NCBI GenBank assembly: GCA_025058055.1
Contig: JANXEU010000027.1
Coordinates: 1-40,823, forward strand
Direction of reading: 5' to 3'
DNA from: Candidatus Calditenuaceae archaeon
GTDB lineage: Archaea; Thermoproteota; Nitrososphaeria_A; Caldarchaeales; Calditenuaceae
DNA: 40,823 nucleotides
Shown in pieces: positions 15,643 to 23,944 of this stretch. The notes under the pieces are model-generated. The model made no database searches, was not told where the DNA came from, and worked only from the letters and a program-made list of their open reading frames with translations. Every line of letters begins with the position of its first letter. Position 1 is the first letter of the stretch. Made by a program: the position numbers and the translations under genes.

Positions 15643-16806
15643 TCAGCCTGCCTTGATCTCGACGACGTCTCCGTCTGAGAGGGAGTGATCTGGACCGACG
15701 CGCTGACCCTGAACCTTGACCGATCTTCCCCAGACCCTTGCGTACCTGAACCCCCTCGCGAGCTCCTTGTGGATCATCTCGGCGAGCTCGAGGACCGTTG
15801 AGCCCTCGGGGAGGAGGAGAGGTTTGTTGGAGACGACGCCGTCCTTCTGCGTGTACACCCTGATGAGGGACAGCGAACCGAAGAGCGCCTCCTTCAAATC
15901 TTCGATCGAGAGGTGATCGTGAACGCTCGTGGGAACGACCTTCAGACCGGAGCGCTCCGCCAACAGTCTGGCGACATCCCTAGCCCTTTCCGGACCCAAG
16001 GCGTCGGACTTGTTCAGCGCAACGACCGACCTCTTGTACACCGGTTGAACTATGACCTGCTCCTCGATCTCGTCGAGCGTTGCGTCTCCGATGACCTTCA
16101 AGACCGCAGAACTGTAACCGTAGGACCTCATCAGCTCGATGACCTCGGTTGCCCTGCACTGAAGCCGGCCAAGCACAACGAGCCTGATTCCCCCACCGTC
16201 GGTCCTCTGGACCTTTACCTCGCAACTCGGTCTCTTCAGGGAGATGCCATGGTCCTCCAGTAATGACCTGATGACCTCCAGCTGAGCCACTGGGTCTGAT
16301 GTTGAGTCCAGAACGATCAGGAGGAGATCGCTGTTCCTCGCAACGGAGACGGCCCTGCTGGTGAAGCCGGTAGGCTGAAGGTCAACAGTTAGGACCGGCG
16401 GGAGGTCGACCAGCTGAATTTCGGCATCGCGCACCAGCATCATACCAGGGTAGGGACGGACAGTTGAGAGCGGGTAATCGGCAACTGGAGACTTAGCGTT
16501 GGTGAGGACGTTCAACAACGAAGACTTACCCGAGTTGGCCGGACCTATGATCGCTATCTGCGCCCACCCCTCCTTCTCGACTGAGAACTCGTCCTTGCCA
16601 CCGGTCCTCCTTCTCCTCCTCTCCTCCATCTCCGACCTCAGGTCCGCGAGTCTCTTTCTCAGCTGTCTACGCAGCTTCTCGGTTCCCTTGTGATCCGGTA
16701 TCAGACCTATGGCCTCCTCGAGTTTGGCCACCTTCTCCTCTATGGTCCTGGCAGAGGAATACTCCGCTAGCTTGGCCTTAGCCTCTGCGGGGAGGTTGGT
16801 GGGCAT
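15643..16806 (-). CDS. DRG/Obg-type GTPase with TGS domain
   Basis: A 387-residue GTP-binding protein. After a charged coiled-coil N-terminus (about 1-85), the G domain shows G1 GPANSGKSS, G2 region YPLSTVRPYPG, G3 LVDLPPV (a variant of DxPG) and G4 ALNKSD. The last 75 residues are a TGS domain (IRVYTQKDGVVSN to DHSLSDGDVVEIKAG). DRG-type GTPases act on translation and ribosomes. The ATG at 16804-16806 is chosen because the extra 44 residues of the ORF track overlap the divergent Elf1 promoter. Confidence 0.88.
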   Translation of the reverse strand: MPTNLPAEAKAKLAEYSSARTIEEKVAKLEEAIGLIPDHKGTEKLRRQLRKRLADLRSEMEERRRRRTGGKDEFSVEKEGWAQIAIIGPANSGKSSLLNVLTNAKSPVADYPLSTVRPYPGMMLVRDAEIQLVDLPPVLTVDLQPTGFTSRAVSVARNSDLLLIVLDSTSDPVAQLEVIRSLLEDHGISLKRPSCEVKVQRTDGGGIRLVVLGRLQCRATEVIELMRSYGYSSAVLKVIGDATLDEIEEQVIVQPVYKRSVVALNKSDALGPERARDVARLLAERSGLKVVPTSVHDHLSIEDLKEALFGSLSLIRVYTQKDGVVSNKPLLLPEGSTVLELAEMIHKELARGFRYARVWGRSVKVQGQRVGPDHSLSDGDVVEIKAG

Positions 16807-16878
16807 CCAGAATTCAGTCTCAGGTCGTGAATTAAACCATGATACGCCGGGCGAAGGTGGCCGGGTCGTTAGGTTCAG

Positions 16879-16888
16879 GCTTTTAAGA
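16879..16888 (+). promoter_or_regulatory. TATA box of the Elf1-S10 operon
   Basis: GCTTTTAAGA, centred about 29 bases before TTG 16913, which helps to choose that start for Elf1. Confidence 0.5.
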
Positions 16889-16912
16889 TGCGAATGGAAG
16901 AAGTCCTTGGAC

Positions 16913-17317
16913 TTGGGTAGACGGAGAAGGAAGATCATCAGGAGGGCACCGAGGCCTTTCCCGAAGGTCTTCTACTGCCCCCTCTGCAACCAGCAAGCTG
17001 TCACGGTGGTGACCGTCAGCGGCTACGTCGCAGAGGTCAGTTGCGGCAACTGTGGTGTCTCACATCAGGTGCCTTGGTACAGGAGCTCCATGCCCGTTGA
17101 CGCCTACTCCACTTGGTACGACATCATCATGGGGAGGGTGAAGGAGGAGGAGGTCGCGCAGAAGATAGAGCGCTTGAGAGTGAGCCACGAGCAGGTCCTC
17201 GAGGAAGCGGAGTTGATCTCGGAGGAGACGCCCATTGATGAAGCTGTCGCCGAAACGGTTGATAAGTCAGCTGAAGGCGAGGTCGGCACAGAAGATGAAG
17301 CAGGTCGTCAGGATTAA
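16913..17317 (+). CDS. elf1: transcription elongation factor Elf1 homologue
   Basis: A 134-residue protein: basic N-terminus (MGRRRRKIIRRAP), a zinc ribbon with CPLC and CGNCG, then the Elf1-typical PVDAYSTWYD, followed by an acidic tail (VGTEDEAGRQD). Elf1 binds RNA polymerase near the downstream DNA channel and helps it through obstacles. The ORF track begins 68 codons too early; no ATG is in frame, and TTG 16913 reproduces the conserved start and sits correctly below a TATA box (TTG 16907 is the alternative). The acidic tail is long for the family. Its end overlaps the S10 gene by about 23 bases. Confidence 0.85.
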   Translation: MGRRRRKIIRRAPRPFPKVFYCPLCNQQAVTVVTVSGYVAEVSCGNCGVSHQVPWYRSSMPVDAYSTWYDIIMGRVKEEEVAQKIERLRVSHEQVLEEAELISEETPIDEAVAETVDKSAEGEVGTEDEAGRQD

Positions 17318-17609
17318 GCTGGCATCGACGGACTTGGAGAGGTTGGAGAGCCTCTGCAAGGAGATCAGGGACATAGCGACTAAGGCCGGTGCTAAGGTCA
17401 GGGGCCCTACTCCCTTGCCGACGACGAGACTCGTCTTACCCGTGAGAAAGAGCCCCTGCGGTGAGGGCACGAAGACTTGGCGAAAATGGGAGATGCGGGT
17501 TCACAAGCGCCTCATGGACCTCACCATAACCGATCCGAGGATCATGAGGGAGATAATGAGAATTCAGGTGCCAGAGACTATCGCGATCGAGATGAGGGTG
17601 AAGAGCTGA
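17295..17609 (+). CDS. rps10: ribosomal protein S10 (uS10)
   Basis: A 104-residue small-subunit protein with the diagnostic GPTPLPTTRLVLPVRKSP loop and WEMRVHKRLMDL. ATG 17295 (MKQVVRIKLAST) gives the archaeal length of about 102; the ORF track adds 20 spurious residues. It is convergent with EF-1alpha, although in many archaea S10 directly follows EF-1alpha on the same strand, so the local order has been rearranged. Confidence 0.95.
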   Translation: MKQVVRIKLASTDLERLESLCKEIRDIATKAGAKVRGPTPLPTTRLVLPVRKSPCGEGTKTWRKWEMRVHKRLMDLTITDPRIMREIMRIQVPETIAIEMRVKS

Positions 17610-17625
17610 TTACCTTCTGGTCGAC

Positions 17626-18924
17626 TCACTTTCCGAGCTTCGTGATCTCTCTGATTATTCCCGCGCCGATCGTCATGCCCATGTCCCTTAACGCGAACCG
17701 CCCGAGCTGTGGGAATTCGCTGTAGGTCTCGAGCGCGACAGGTCTCAGAGGCTGCAACTTCACGACAGCAGCGTCTCCTGTTTTGAGGAATTGCGGGTTC
17801 TTCTCGACGATCTGACCAGTCCTCGGATCGATCTTCGCCTCCAGTTCCGAGAACCTGACAGCAGTCTGAGCGGTGTGTACGTGCATCACCGGCGTGTACC
17901 CGACTGCGATCGCGGTTGGATGGTTGATCACTATGATCTGGGCCCTGAACTCCTCGGCGACCTTGCACGGATTGTCGGCGTGGCTGACGACCATTCCGCG
18001 TGCCAGCTGGGCCTTATCGACGCCCTTCAGGTTGAAACCTATGTTGTCGCCGGGCAAAGCCTGTTGTAATGGTGTGTGATGCATCTCGATGCTCTTCACC
18101 TCAGCCCTTACTCCTCCCGGCATTATCATGATCTGATCGCCTGGTTTGAGGACTCCGGTCTCCACCCTTCCAACTGGTACGGTGCCGACGCCCTTGATGG
18201 AGTAGACCGCTTGAATGGGTATCCTAAGCGGCTTGTCGACGGGTTTGGGAGGCTCTTGGAAAGAGTCGAGGGCCTCCAAGAAGGTCGGACCGGTGTACCA
18301 TGCCATGTTCTTGCTCCGCTCAACAAGGTTGTCGCCTGTCCAACCGGAGACCGGAATGAAGGTGATCTTAGACGGATCGATGCCGATCTGACGCATCAGC
18401 GACGATACTCCTTGCTTCACCTCGTCGAACCTCTCCTTAGCCCAGTTCACCGTCGGGTCGTCCATCTTGTTGACCAGTACGATCAATTGTCTGATGCCGA
18501 GCATGAATGCTAGGAACAGGTGCTCTCTAGCTTGACCACCAGGTGCGATTGCCACCTCGTACTCCCCCTTCTTCGCGGATACCACCAACACCGCTGCGTC
18601 CGCCTGAGAAGCACCGGTGATCATGTTCTTGACGAAGTCCCTGTGACCCGGCGCGTCGATGATGGTGAAGAAATTCTTCTTGGTCTCGAACTTCTGGAAG
18701 CTCAGCTGTATCGTCAACCCCCTCTCCCGCTCCTCCTTTATGGTGTCCATGATGAATGCGTAGAGGAAGGTCTCTTTTCCCAGCCTCTTCGCCTCCTCCT
18801 CGAGCTGCTTCAGCTGCCTCTCGTCAACAGCGCCGTTCAGCACCAAGAAGTGTCCCATCGTCGTCGACTTGCCGTGGTCGACGTGTCCGATCACGATCAA
18901 GTTGATGTGCGGCTTTCCGGACAT
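17626..18924 (-). CDS. tuf: translation elongation factor EF-1alpha
   Basis: A 432-residue GTPase that brings aminoacyl-tRNA to the ribosome. G1 GHVDHGKST, G3 DAPGHRDF and G4 NKMDD are intact, followed by the two beta-barrel domains. Between the G3 region and NKMD it reads KKGEYEVAIAPGGQAREH, i.e. the longer insert shared by TACK archaea and eukaryotes and absent from Euryarchaeota, the best single taxonomic marker in this window. ATG start. It follows rps7 on the minus strand after about 130 bp and has its own TATA box. Confidence 0.97.
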   Translation of the reverse strand: MSGKPHINLIVIGHVDHGKSTTMGHFLVLNGAVDERQLKQLEEEAKRLGKETFLYAFIMDTIKEERERGLTIQLSFQKFETKKNFFTIIDAPGHRDFVKNMITGASQADAAVLVVSAKKGEYEVAIAPGGQAREHLFLAFMLGIRQLIVLVNKMDDPTVNWAKERFDEVKQGVSSLMRQIGIDPSKITFIPVSGWTGDNLVERSKNMAWYTGPTFLEALDSFQEPPKPVDKPLRIPIQAVYSIKGVGTVPVGRVETGVLKPGDQIMIMPGGVRAEVKSIEMHHTPLQQALPGDNIGFNLKGVDKAQLARGMVVSHADNPCKVAEEFRAQIIVINHPTAIAVGYTPVMHVHTAQTAVRFSELEAKIDPRTGQIVEKNPQFLKTGDAAVVKLQPLRPVALETYSEFPQLGRFALRDMGMTIGAGIIREITKLGK

Positions 18925-18953
18925 TCTCGCTCGTCGATCTCACCGATTGTGCC

Positions 18954-18966
18954 GTATTTAAAATTC
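18954..18966 (-). promoter_or_regulatory. TATA box of the EF-1alpha gene
   Basis: The minus strand reads GAATTTTAAATAC about 34 bases before the ATG at 18924. It indicates transcription independent of the upstream rps7 gene. Confidence 0.55.
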
Positions 18967-19056
18967 TTCCCTGATACTTCTTGGTACCGAACGGCGTTAG
19001 GCCGCTCAACTAAGCGGACGGATGTCCTTCTTCTCCAGACGCTTCGAAGGCTGAGC

Positions 19057-19614
19057 TCATCTAGACGAGAGAGCTACTCTCTCCTGCTCGATCTTCTTCT
19101 TCACCGCGTGGCTCTTCACGTCGTTCGAGGCCGCTGCGATGATCTCGTCAGCAAGGGCCTCATCTATCGACTTAGCAGATCTGAACGAGCTCGTCCTCGC
19201 ACCGTCGGCTATCCATCGAAGGGCCAAGTCCAGCCTCCTCTGAGGTGATATGTCAACAGCCTTGAAGTAAGTTATGCCGCCGTAAGTGACCCTCGTGGTG
19301 TCCTCCCTGGGAGCGGCGTTCTCGATCGCCTTGACGAGCACTTGAATCGGGTTTTCTCCGGTCCTGAGCTCCACAATGTGAAGAGCGTTCTTCACCACCA
19401 ACAGGGCCTTCTGTTTCTTACCGCCGTTTCTTCCAGGCCTCATCAGCATGTTCGCAAGCCTCTCGACGACGTTCACGTTGGCCTTTCCGAAGCGCCTGTG
19501 CTCGTGTCTCCCGCCGCTGTGTGGCAGGACCACGCTCCTCAGGTTGATGCAGGACCTCAGCCCTGCGTCCTTGACCTCGACATTGCTGACGTCCCACTCC
19601 TCGAAGAGTTTCAT
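19057..19614 (-). CDS. rps7: ribosomal protein S7 (uS7)
   Basis: A 185-residue small-subunit head protein. Recognisable parts are [37 protein letters not shown] and the C-terminal [21 protein letters not shown] start at 19612-19614 with the TATA-like GATATTTAAG (19639-19648, minus strand CTTAAATATC) about 29 bases upstream. It precedes EF-1alpha as in many archaea, though rps12 is not adjacent. Confidence 0.95.
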   Translation of the reverse strand: MKLFEEWDVSNVEVKDAGLRSCINLRSVVLPHSGGRHEHRRFGKANVNVVERLANMLMRPGRNGGKKQKALLVVKNALHIVELRTGENPIQVLVKAIENAAPREDTTRVTYGGITYFKAVDISPQRRLDLALRWIADGARTSSFRSAKSIDEALADEIIAAASNDVKSHAVKKKIEQERVALSSR

Positions 19615-19713
19615 CTGTTGCCCGAAATTCCACTTACGATATTTAAGTATGGTCTTCTCACGAAGAGGCGCTAGTCACGTCGCCTCACCGAAACCCCGAG
19701 CCCGCGTGATCAC

Positions 19714-19725
19714 GGTTATAATTAG
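19714..19725 (+). promoter_or_regulatory. TATA box of the Nudix gene
   Basis: GGTTATAATTAG centred about 30 bases before TTG 19749. Confidence 0.45.
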
Positions 19726-19748
19726 GGCATTGAGAGTTTGACGATGGG

Positions 19749-20204
19749 TTGCCAGAGCGAAAGTCGGCAGGAGCGGTGATATTCAACGACACCATCGGCG
19801 ACCGTTATTATCTGCTGCTACTCTACAGCGCAGGACACTGGGACTTCCCGAAAGGAGGGATCGAGGAGGGAGAGACTGAGGTAGACGCTGTGGTTAGGGA
19901 GGTCTACGAGGAAACTGGGATTAAAGAGCTGCAACTCATCAACGGCTTCAGGCAGATGATCTCTTACTCCTACAAGAGTCAGCAGGGAGAGGTGAAGAAG
20001 AGCGTCGTCTTCTATCTCGCAAAGACTGAGACCTTCGATGTGAAGCTGAGCCACGAGCACAAGGGGTACGCCTGGCTCAAGTTCGAAGACGCGGTCGATC
20101 AGCTCACGTACAACACCGCGAAGTCGGTGTTGAGGGGCGCCAACGGTTTTCTCAACGAGTTGAAGAGGGCCGGTTACGAGGGCCACCTCAAGCAGATGAG
20201 GTAG
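19749..20204 (+). CDS. Nudix hydrolase (Ap4A hydrolase-like)
   Basis: A 151-residue Nudix protein with a perfect box GGIEEGETEVDAVVREVYEETGI (pattern GX5EX7REUXEEXGU) binding Mg2+. The flanks, KSAGAVIF and GHWDFPKG, resemble asymmetric diadenosine tetraphosphate hydrolases, which clear Ap4A and similar dinucleotides. The substrate call is tentative. TTG start at 19749 is required for frame; the nearby ATG 19744 is in another frame. A surface-protein gene follows after six bases. Confidence 0.88.
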   Translation: MPERKSAGAVIFNDTIGDRYYLLLLYSAGHWDFPKGGIEEGETEVDAVVREVYEETGIKELQLINGFRQMISYSYKSQQGEVKKSVVFYLAKTETFDVKLSHEHKGYAWLKFEDAVDQLTYNTAKSVLRGANGFLNELKRAGYEGHLKQMR

Positions 20205-20210
20205 ACGCGT

Positions 20211-21938
20211 TTGAGGGGAACGGCACTCCTACTGGTGTTAATTATTACGACCATACTCACGGCGGCTCTCTGGCCGGCGAGCGCTCAGGAACATCAGCTC
20301 GAGCTTGAGGTCGTTGACGCAAAGGGAAGACCCGTATCGGCCGTTGAGCTGGTCCTCTTGGACGGCGCAATAAGGAGGGCATTCAGGACGACCGAGGACG
20401 GTCTTGCGGTGTTCAGGGCCCTCCCATCGGGGACCTACGTCGCGCAGCTCCAGATAGACGGCGTGTTGGTCCTCAACGAGACCCTAACTGTCCCTCAGCA
20501 AGGTCGGCTTAGGTTGGTCGCGCGAGTCGCTTCCGCAACTGTGGCCGTGCTGGACTCCGACGGTCTGCCCCTGAGGGGTGCGACGATAAGGCTCACGTCT
20601 AACAGCGGGCGGGTCGTAAGGGAGGGCATTACGGGTGAACTAGGAACGGTTGCTTTGAGCAACCTCCCTCTGTCGGAATTGGGGTCGGTTGGCACCTACA
20701 ACGTCTCAATCAGGGTACAGAGACTCACGGTAAACATCGGGACTTTGCACCATGACGTCTCTAAGGACAGGCACGAGTTCGTGGGCCCATTTGCGACCGT
20801 GCGGATGAAGTTAGTCGATTTGATGGGAAATCCGATCCCAGACGGTAGGGTCACCATCTCTACTGGCCAGCTCTCCTATCAGGCGTCCGTGTCAGAAGGC
20901 TTGACCGAGTTCAGGGGAGTCGTGACGTCCGACGTCGCTGGGCTCTACGAACTATCGGTTGTCAGATTGTTCGGCAGAAACAGGGTAAACGTGACGTTGC
21001 TTACCTCGACGCTAGAGCTAGTCAGGACGTCCAACGTGACACTGGTGGTTAACGCGCTGGACCTAGAGGTAAGGGTCCTCGCAGACGGAATCGACCCTGT
21101 AGTGGGAGTTCGTGTAACGGTGTCCTCTACAGTCGGTGAGCTCGGCACGAATTCCACAGACTCGAGTGGAAGTGCAAGGTTCAGGGCCCTCCCGGCCTCA
21201 AACGTTGCAGGAGTTGGTGAGATGACGTTGAGGCTTACCTTGGGTGGCAGGTCTCTTCTGAACTCGACTCATAGACTCACAACGGATAGCAGTCTGACGA
21301 GTATCAGCGTACCAAGGAAAGAGTTCAACGTTAAGCTCCTCTCTGCGGATGGATCGCCTCTCGCAGGCGCGCAGGTCCGGACGACCGACCCGGGAACAGG
21401 GAAACCTATGAACTCGACCACAGACAGCGCAGGAATAGCTAGACTCAGAGTCTTGCCCGTGCGCTTCAGAATCTCGGTGATCTACGAGGGCCATCTCCTT
21501 CAGACGGCGGAAGTCGACCCCATGAGGCAAGAGATCGAGCTGAGGGTCCTTAACGCCAGAATCCCGGTGACGTTGGATGTCCGAGATTGGTTCGGCGCAA
21601 GGTCTCAAGGGATCTCCCTGAAGGTCTCTCAGGCCGGACGAGAGGTACAGGTCACCCGCACCGATGGCGCCTTCTCGTTCATAGCTCCCGTACGAGGACC
21701 TCTGACCGTTGAGGTTTTCCTCGACGACCGACTCATCGCTAAGCGGGTCATCGTGGTTACCAGTCCATCGCGCGAGACTATCACGATCAGCGGCTTCTTC
21801 ATCGGAGGAGGGCTTGTGGGTCCTGATGTGATGGGGTTAGTTGTATCCTCGGCTGTTGCGGCCTCGATGATCGCAGGAGGCCTCTTGCTCTTCATGAGGA
21901 CACGAAGGCCAACGAAGGAGTTTCATGCGAGAGCGTAA
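20211..21938 (+). CDS. cell-surface protein with repeated transthyretin/Ig-like domains
   Basis: A 575-residue extracellular protein. It has a signal peptide (hydrophobic residues 5-21, cut near PASAQ), then about five or six beta-sandwich repeats of the carboxypeptidase-regulatory/prealbumin type, marked by phrases such as DAKGRPVSAVELVL, DSDGLPLRGATIRL, DLMGNPIPDGRVTI and SADGSPLAGAQVRT, and a single C-terminal membrane helix (about 543-566) ending in a basic cytosolic tail. At least seven N-glycosylation sequons (NVT, NST, NET) are visible. It is probably anchored in the membrane with the repeats facing the S-layer space. No enzyme motif. TTG start directly after the Nudix gene. Its tail overlaps the convergent glycosyltransferase. 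Confidence 0.8.
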   Translation: MRGTALLLVLIITTILTAALWPASAQEHQLELEVVDAKGRPVSAVELVLLDGAIRRAFRTTEDGLAVFRALPSGTYVAQLQIDGVLVLNETLTVPQQGRLRLVARVASATVAVLDSDGLPLRGATIRLTSNSGRVVREGITGELGTVALSNLPLSELGSVGTYNVSIRVQRLTVNIGTLHHDVSKDRHEFVGPFATVRMKLVDLMGNPIPDGRVTISTGQLSYQASVSEGLTEFRGVVTSDVAGLYELSVVRLFGRNRVNVTLLTSTLELVRTSNVTLVVNALDLEVRVLADGIDPVVGVRVTVSSTVGELGTNSTDSSGSARFRALPASNVAGVGEMTLRLTLGGRSLLNSTHRLTTDSSLTSISVPRKEFNVKLLSADGSPLAGAQVRTTDPGTGKPMNSTTDSAGIARLRVLPVRFRISVIYEGHLLQTAEVDPMRQEIELRVLNARIPVTLDVRDWFGARSQGISLKVSQAGREVQVTRTDGAFSFIAPVRGPLTVEVFLDDRLIAKRVIVVTSPSRETITISGFFIGGGLVGPDVMGLVVSSAVAASMIAGGLLLFMRTRRPTKEFHARA

Positions 21939-22819
21939 TAGAGATCGAGGTAACGTTTCGTGACCCTCTTGTAGTCTAGGTCCTCCACGATCTCTCTTCC
22001 CCTTCTGATTACCCGGTCCTTTACCTCTTCGAGTTTGCTGAAAGCCTCGACCCAGCCATGTAGGGTGGAATCGGTGAGCAGCAGCGCGTCGCTGTAGGGC
22101 TGGAAGGCCGGAATTCTGTTGGCGATCACCGGACACTCAGAGGCCCAAGCCTCCAGCATGACGCTGGGCATGCCCTCCCAACTCGATGTAATCATCAGAC
22201 AGACGGCCGACTTCATGTACGATATCACCTCCTTCCAAGGAGCGACTCGCTCTACGCCAAAGGCGACGTGCTTGACCTTCAACGCACTAACGACTCCCTT
22301 GAACAACCTGTAATTCTTGACTGGATCGTTTCTACCCACGAAGAGCACTAAGCTCTCCTTCGCAGGCTCGACCTCCTCTATCGCCTCGAGGTCTGTCATG
22401 TTGGGGATCCACGTCCACCCCTTCCTCTCGGCTTCATACTTCATGACCGTTGTTATCGCGCCTATTCGGCCCCTCAAGGCCCTCATACCGAGCCAGAAGG
22501 CATCAGATATCGCTCCGTACTTCTCCCTGAACTCAGCTTCACCTCCGTGGACGGTGACCACGCCTCTGTCCGCCAGCGTTAAGGAGGGCAGAAGCTTGGG
22601 CGAGTGAACGTGCACCAAATCAAACCCCCTCACCCTTAATGAGGCGCCCACCGAGAAGGTAAGAGACTTTAGCCTCGGAAGCCTCAGCTCCCACGAGTTG
22701 CCTCTGTGAATCGCGATCGCCTCAACGTCCTCCCTCCTAAGTCCCTTGTGGAGGAGCTGGACGTGCCTGCCTGACCCGCTCGCGCCGCCGTAGGTGTAAT
22801 TGACGAGCGCGACCCTCAA
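21923..22819 (-). CDS. GT-B glycosyltransferase (family 4-like)
   Basis: A 298-residue glycosyltransferase. The N-terminal domain starts with VALVNYTYGGASGSGRHV; the C-terminal nucleotide-sugar domain shows LVLFVGRNDPVKN and the E-x7-E region SSWEGMPSVMLEAWASECPVIA. It transfers sugar from an activated nucleotide donor; acceptor unknown. It sits tail-to-tail with a sequon-rich surface protein, which is compatible with, but does not prove, a role in surface glycosylation. TTG start at 22817-22819. It is short for the family. Confidence 0.85.
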   Translation of the reverse strand: MRVALVNYTYGGASGSGRHVQLLHKGLRREDVEAIAIHRGNSWELRLPRLKSLTFSVGASLRVRGFDLVHVHSPKLLPSLTLADRGVVTVHGGEAEFREKYGAISDAFWLGMRALRGRIGAITTVMKYEAERKGWTWIPNMTDLEAIEEVEPAKESLVLFVGRNDPVKNYRLFKGVVSALKVKHVAFGVERVAPWKEVISYMKSAVCLMITSSWEGMPSVMLEAWASECPVIANRIPAFQPYSDALLLTDSTLHGWVEAFSKLEEVKDRVIRRGREIVEDLDYKRVTKRYLDLYYALA

Positions 22820-22843
22820 ACCACCTCGAATCGCGAAGGTCGG

Positions 22844-22853
22844 GTTAAATAGG
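22844..22853 (+). promoter_or_regulatory. TATA box of rps11
   Basis: GTTAAATAGG about 30 bases before ATG 22878; a ribosome binding site GGAAGGAGAG lies immediately before the ATG. Confidence 0.5.
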
Positions 22854-22877
22854 TGAACCTAGGCCTGGGAAGGAGAG

Positions 22878-23303
22878 ATGTCGACGGAACAAGTAGCTCA
22901 GCCGCCGAAAAGGGAGGAGAAGGTAGTCTGGGGAATAGTCCACATTTACTCCTCCTATAACAACGTGGTCGTTCACGTCACCGACCTGACCGGATCGGAG
23001 ACCTACGCAAGGGCCTCCGGAGGCATGTTCGTTACGGGCGGAAGAATGGAAGCCTCGCCGTACGCGGCCATGAGGGCGGCTAGCTTCGCGATGGAGGTCG
23101 CCAAATCCAAAGGCATCAACGCCGTCCACATTAGGGTGAGAGCGCCTGGAGGAGTCAAATCGAAGACTCCCGGGCCGGGAACACAGGCGGCGATCAGGGC
23201 CGTCGCTAGGTCAGGAGTGCTCATAGGCAGGATCGAGGACATCACACCAACGCCGCACGACAGCGTGAGAAAGAAAGGGGGAAGGAGGGGAAGGAGGGTC
23301 TAG
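22878..23303 (+). CDS. rps11: ribosomal protein S11 (uS11)
   Basis: A 141-residue platform protein of the small subunit. Typical parts: [31 protein letters not shown], and the basic C-terminus KGGRRGRRV preceded by the family's [15 protein letters not shown] 22878 with a strong ribosome binding site. It usually lies with rps13, rps4 and rpoD; here it stands alone between a glycosyltransferase and a copper chaperone gene. Confidence 0.96.
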   Translation: MSTEQVAQPPKREEKVVWGIVHIYSSYNNVVVHVTDLTGSETYARASGGMFVTGGRMEASPYAAMRAASFAMEVAKSKGINAVHIRVRAPGGVKSKTPGPGTQAAIRAVARSGVLIGRIEDITPTPHDSVRKKGGRRGRRV

Positions 23304-23368
23304 ATCAGACTTCATAAACCAGTTGGATTTATTACGTTAATTACCCATTCAACGGATTCTTCAAGTAA

Positions 23369-23378
23369 CATTTAATAG
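23369..23378 (+). promoter_or_regulatory. TATA box of the copper chaperone gene
   Basis: ATTTAATAGG centred about 28 bases before GTG 23402; no ribosome binding site precedes the GTG, so the mRNA is probably leaderless. Confidence 0.5.
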
Positions 23379-23401
23379 GTGGTCTCCGAAAAATATCAAA
23401 C

Positions 23402-23896
23402 GTGAAGACCATATACCTCATAGCAATAGTGGTGGCTACAATCGTTGTCGTCGGCATCGGTGTGGTTTTCGGGGTTGGGTCTGTGCTCTCCGCCGAGGAG
23501 ATCACAGTCAGACACGGCACGAAGTCCGGCGCGATCTTGCTGAACCTCAGGAACAGCGGCTTCTTGGCGGACTGTCTAATAGGTGCCGATGTCTACGGGG
23601 TGACCAAGGACGGAAAGAGGAGGGACATGGAGACCGAGCTTCACGACATGGTTATGGAGGGAGGGGTGATGAAGATGAGAAGGGTGGACAAGATCTGCGT
23701 AGAACCCCTCAGCACCGTCAGGATGAGGGGCACGGCAACCGATGGAGAGCACGTGATGATCTTCGGTGATGTCCACGGCATAGACCATTATGTAGTCCTA
23801 CTGAAGTTCCAGAGCGGTAAGACGCTCTCGTTCCGTGCAGAAGCACCTACTACGATGGGAGAGGAACTGTACGAACACGAGCATGAACACGAGTAG
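23402..23896 (+). CDS. membrane-anchored PCu(A)C-type copper chaperone
   Basis: A 164-residue protein: one N-terminal membrane helix or uncleaved signal (residues 4-28), then a PCu(A)C (DUF461) beta-barrel. The copper motif is complete: H81-x10-M92-x24-H117-x-M119, within ELHDMVMEGGVMKMR and GEHVMIFG. The family carries Cu(I) outside the membrane and loads the CuA site of heme-copper oxidases. The extreme C-terminus (YEHEHEHE) adds a His/Glu tail able to hold more metal. Next to no oxidase here, but 10.5 kb from a copper monooxygenase operon, so it may serve that enzyme, a terminal oxidase, or both (inference). Confidence 0.88.
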   Translation: MKTIYLIAIVVATIVVVGIGVVFGVGSVLSAEEITVRHGTKSGAILLNLRNSGFLADCLIGADVYGVTKDGKRRDMETELHDMVMEGGVMKMRRVDKICVEPLSTVRMRGTATDGEHVMIFGDVHGIDHYVVLLKFQSGKTLSFRAEAPTTMGEELYEHEHEHE

Positions 23897-23944
23897 AACC
23901 GGACACTATGCTTATTTAGTATTTTTTAAGTAATTTGGTCCGAG

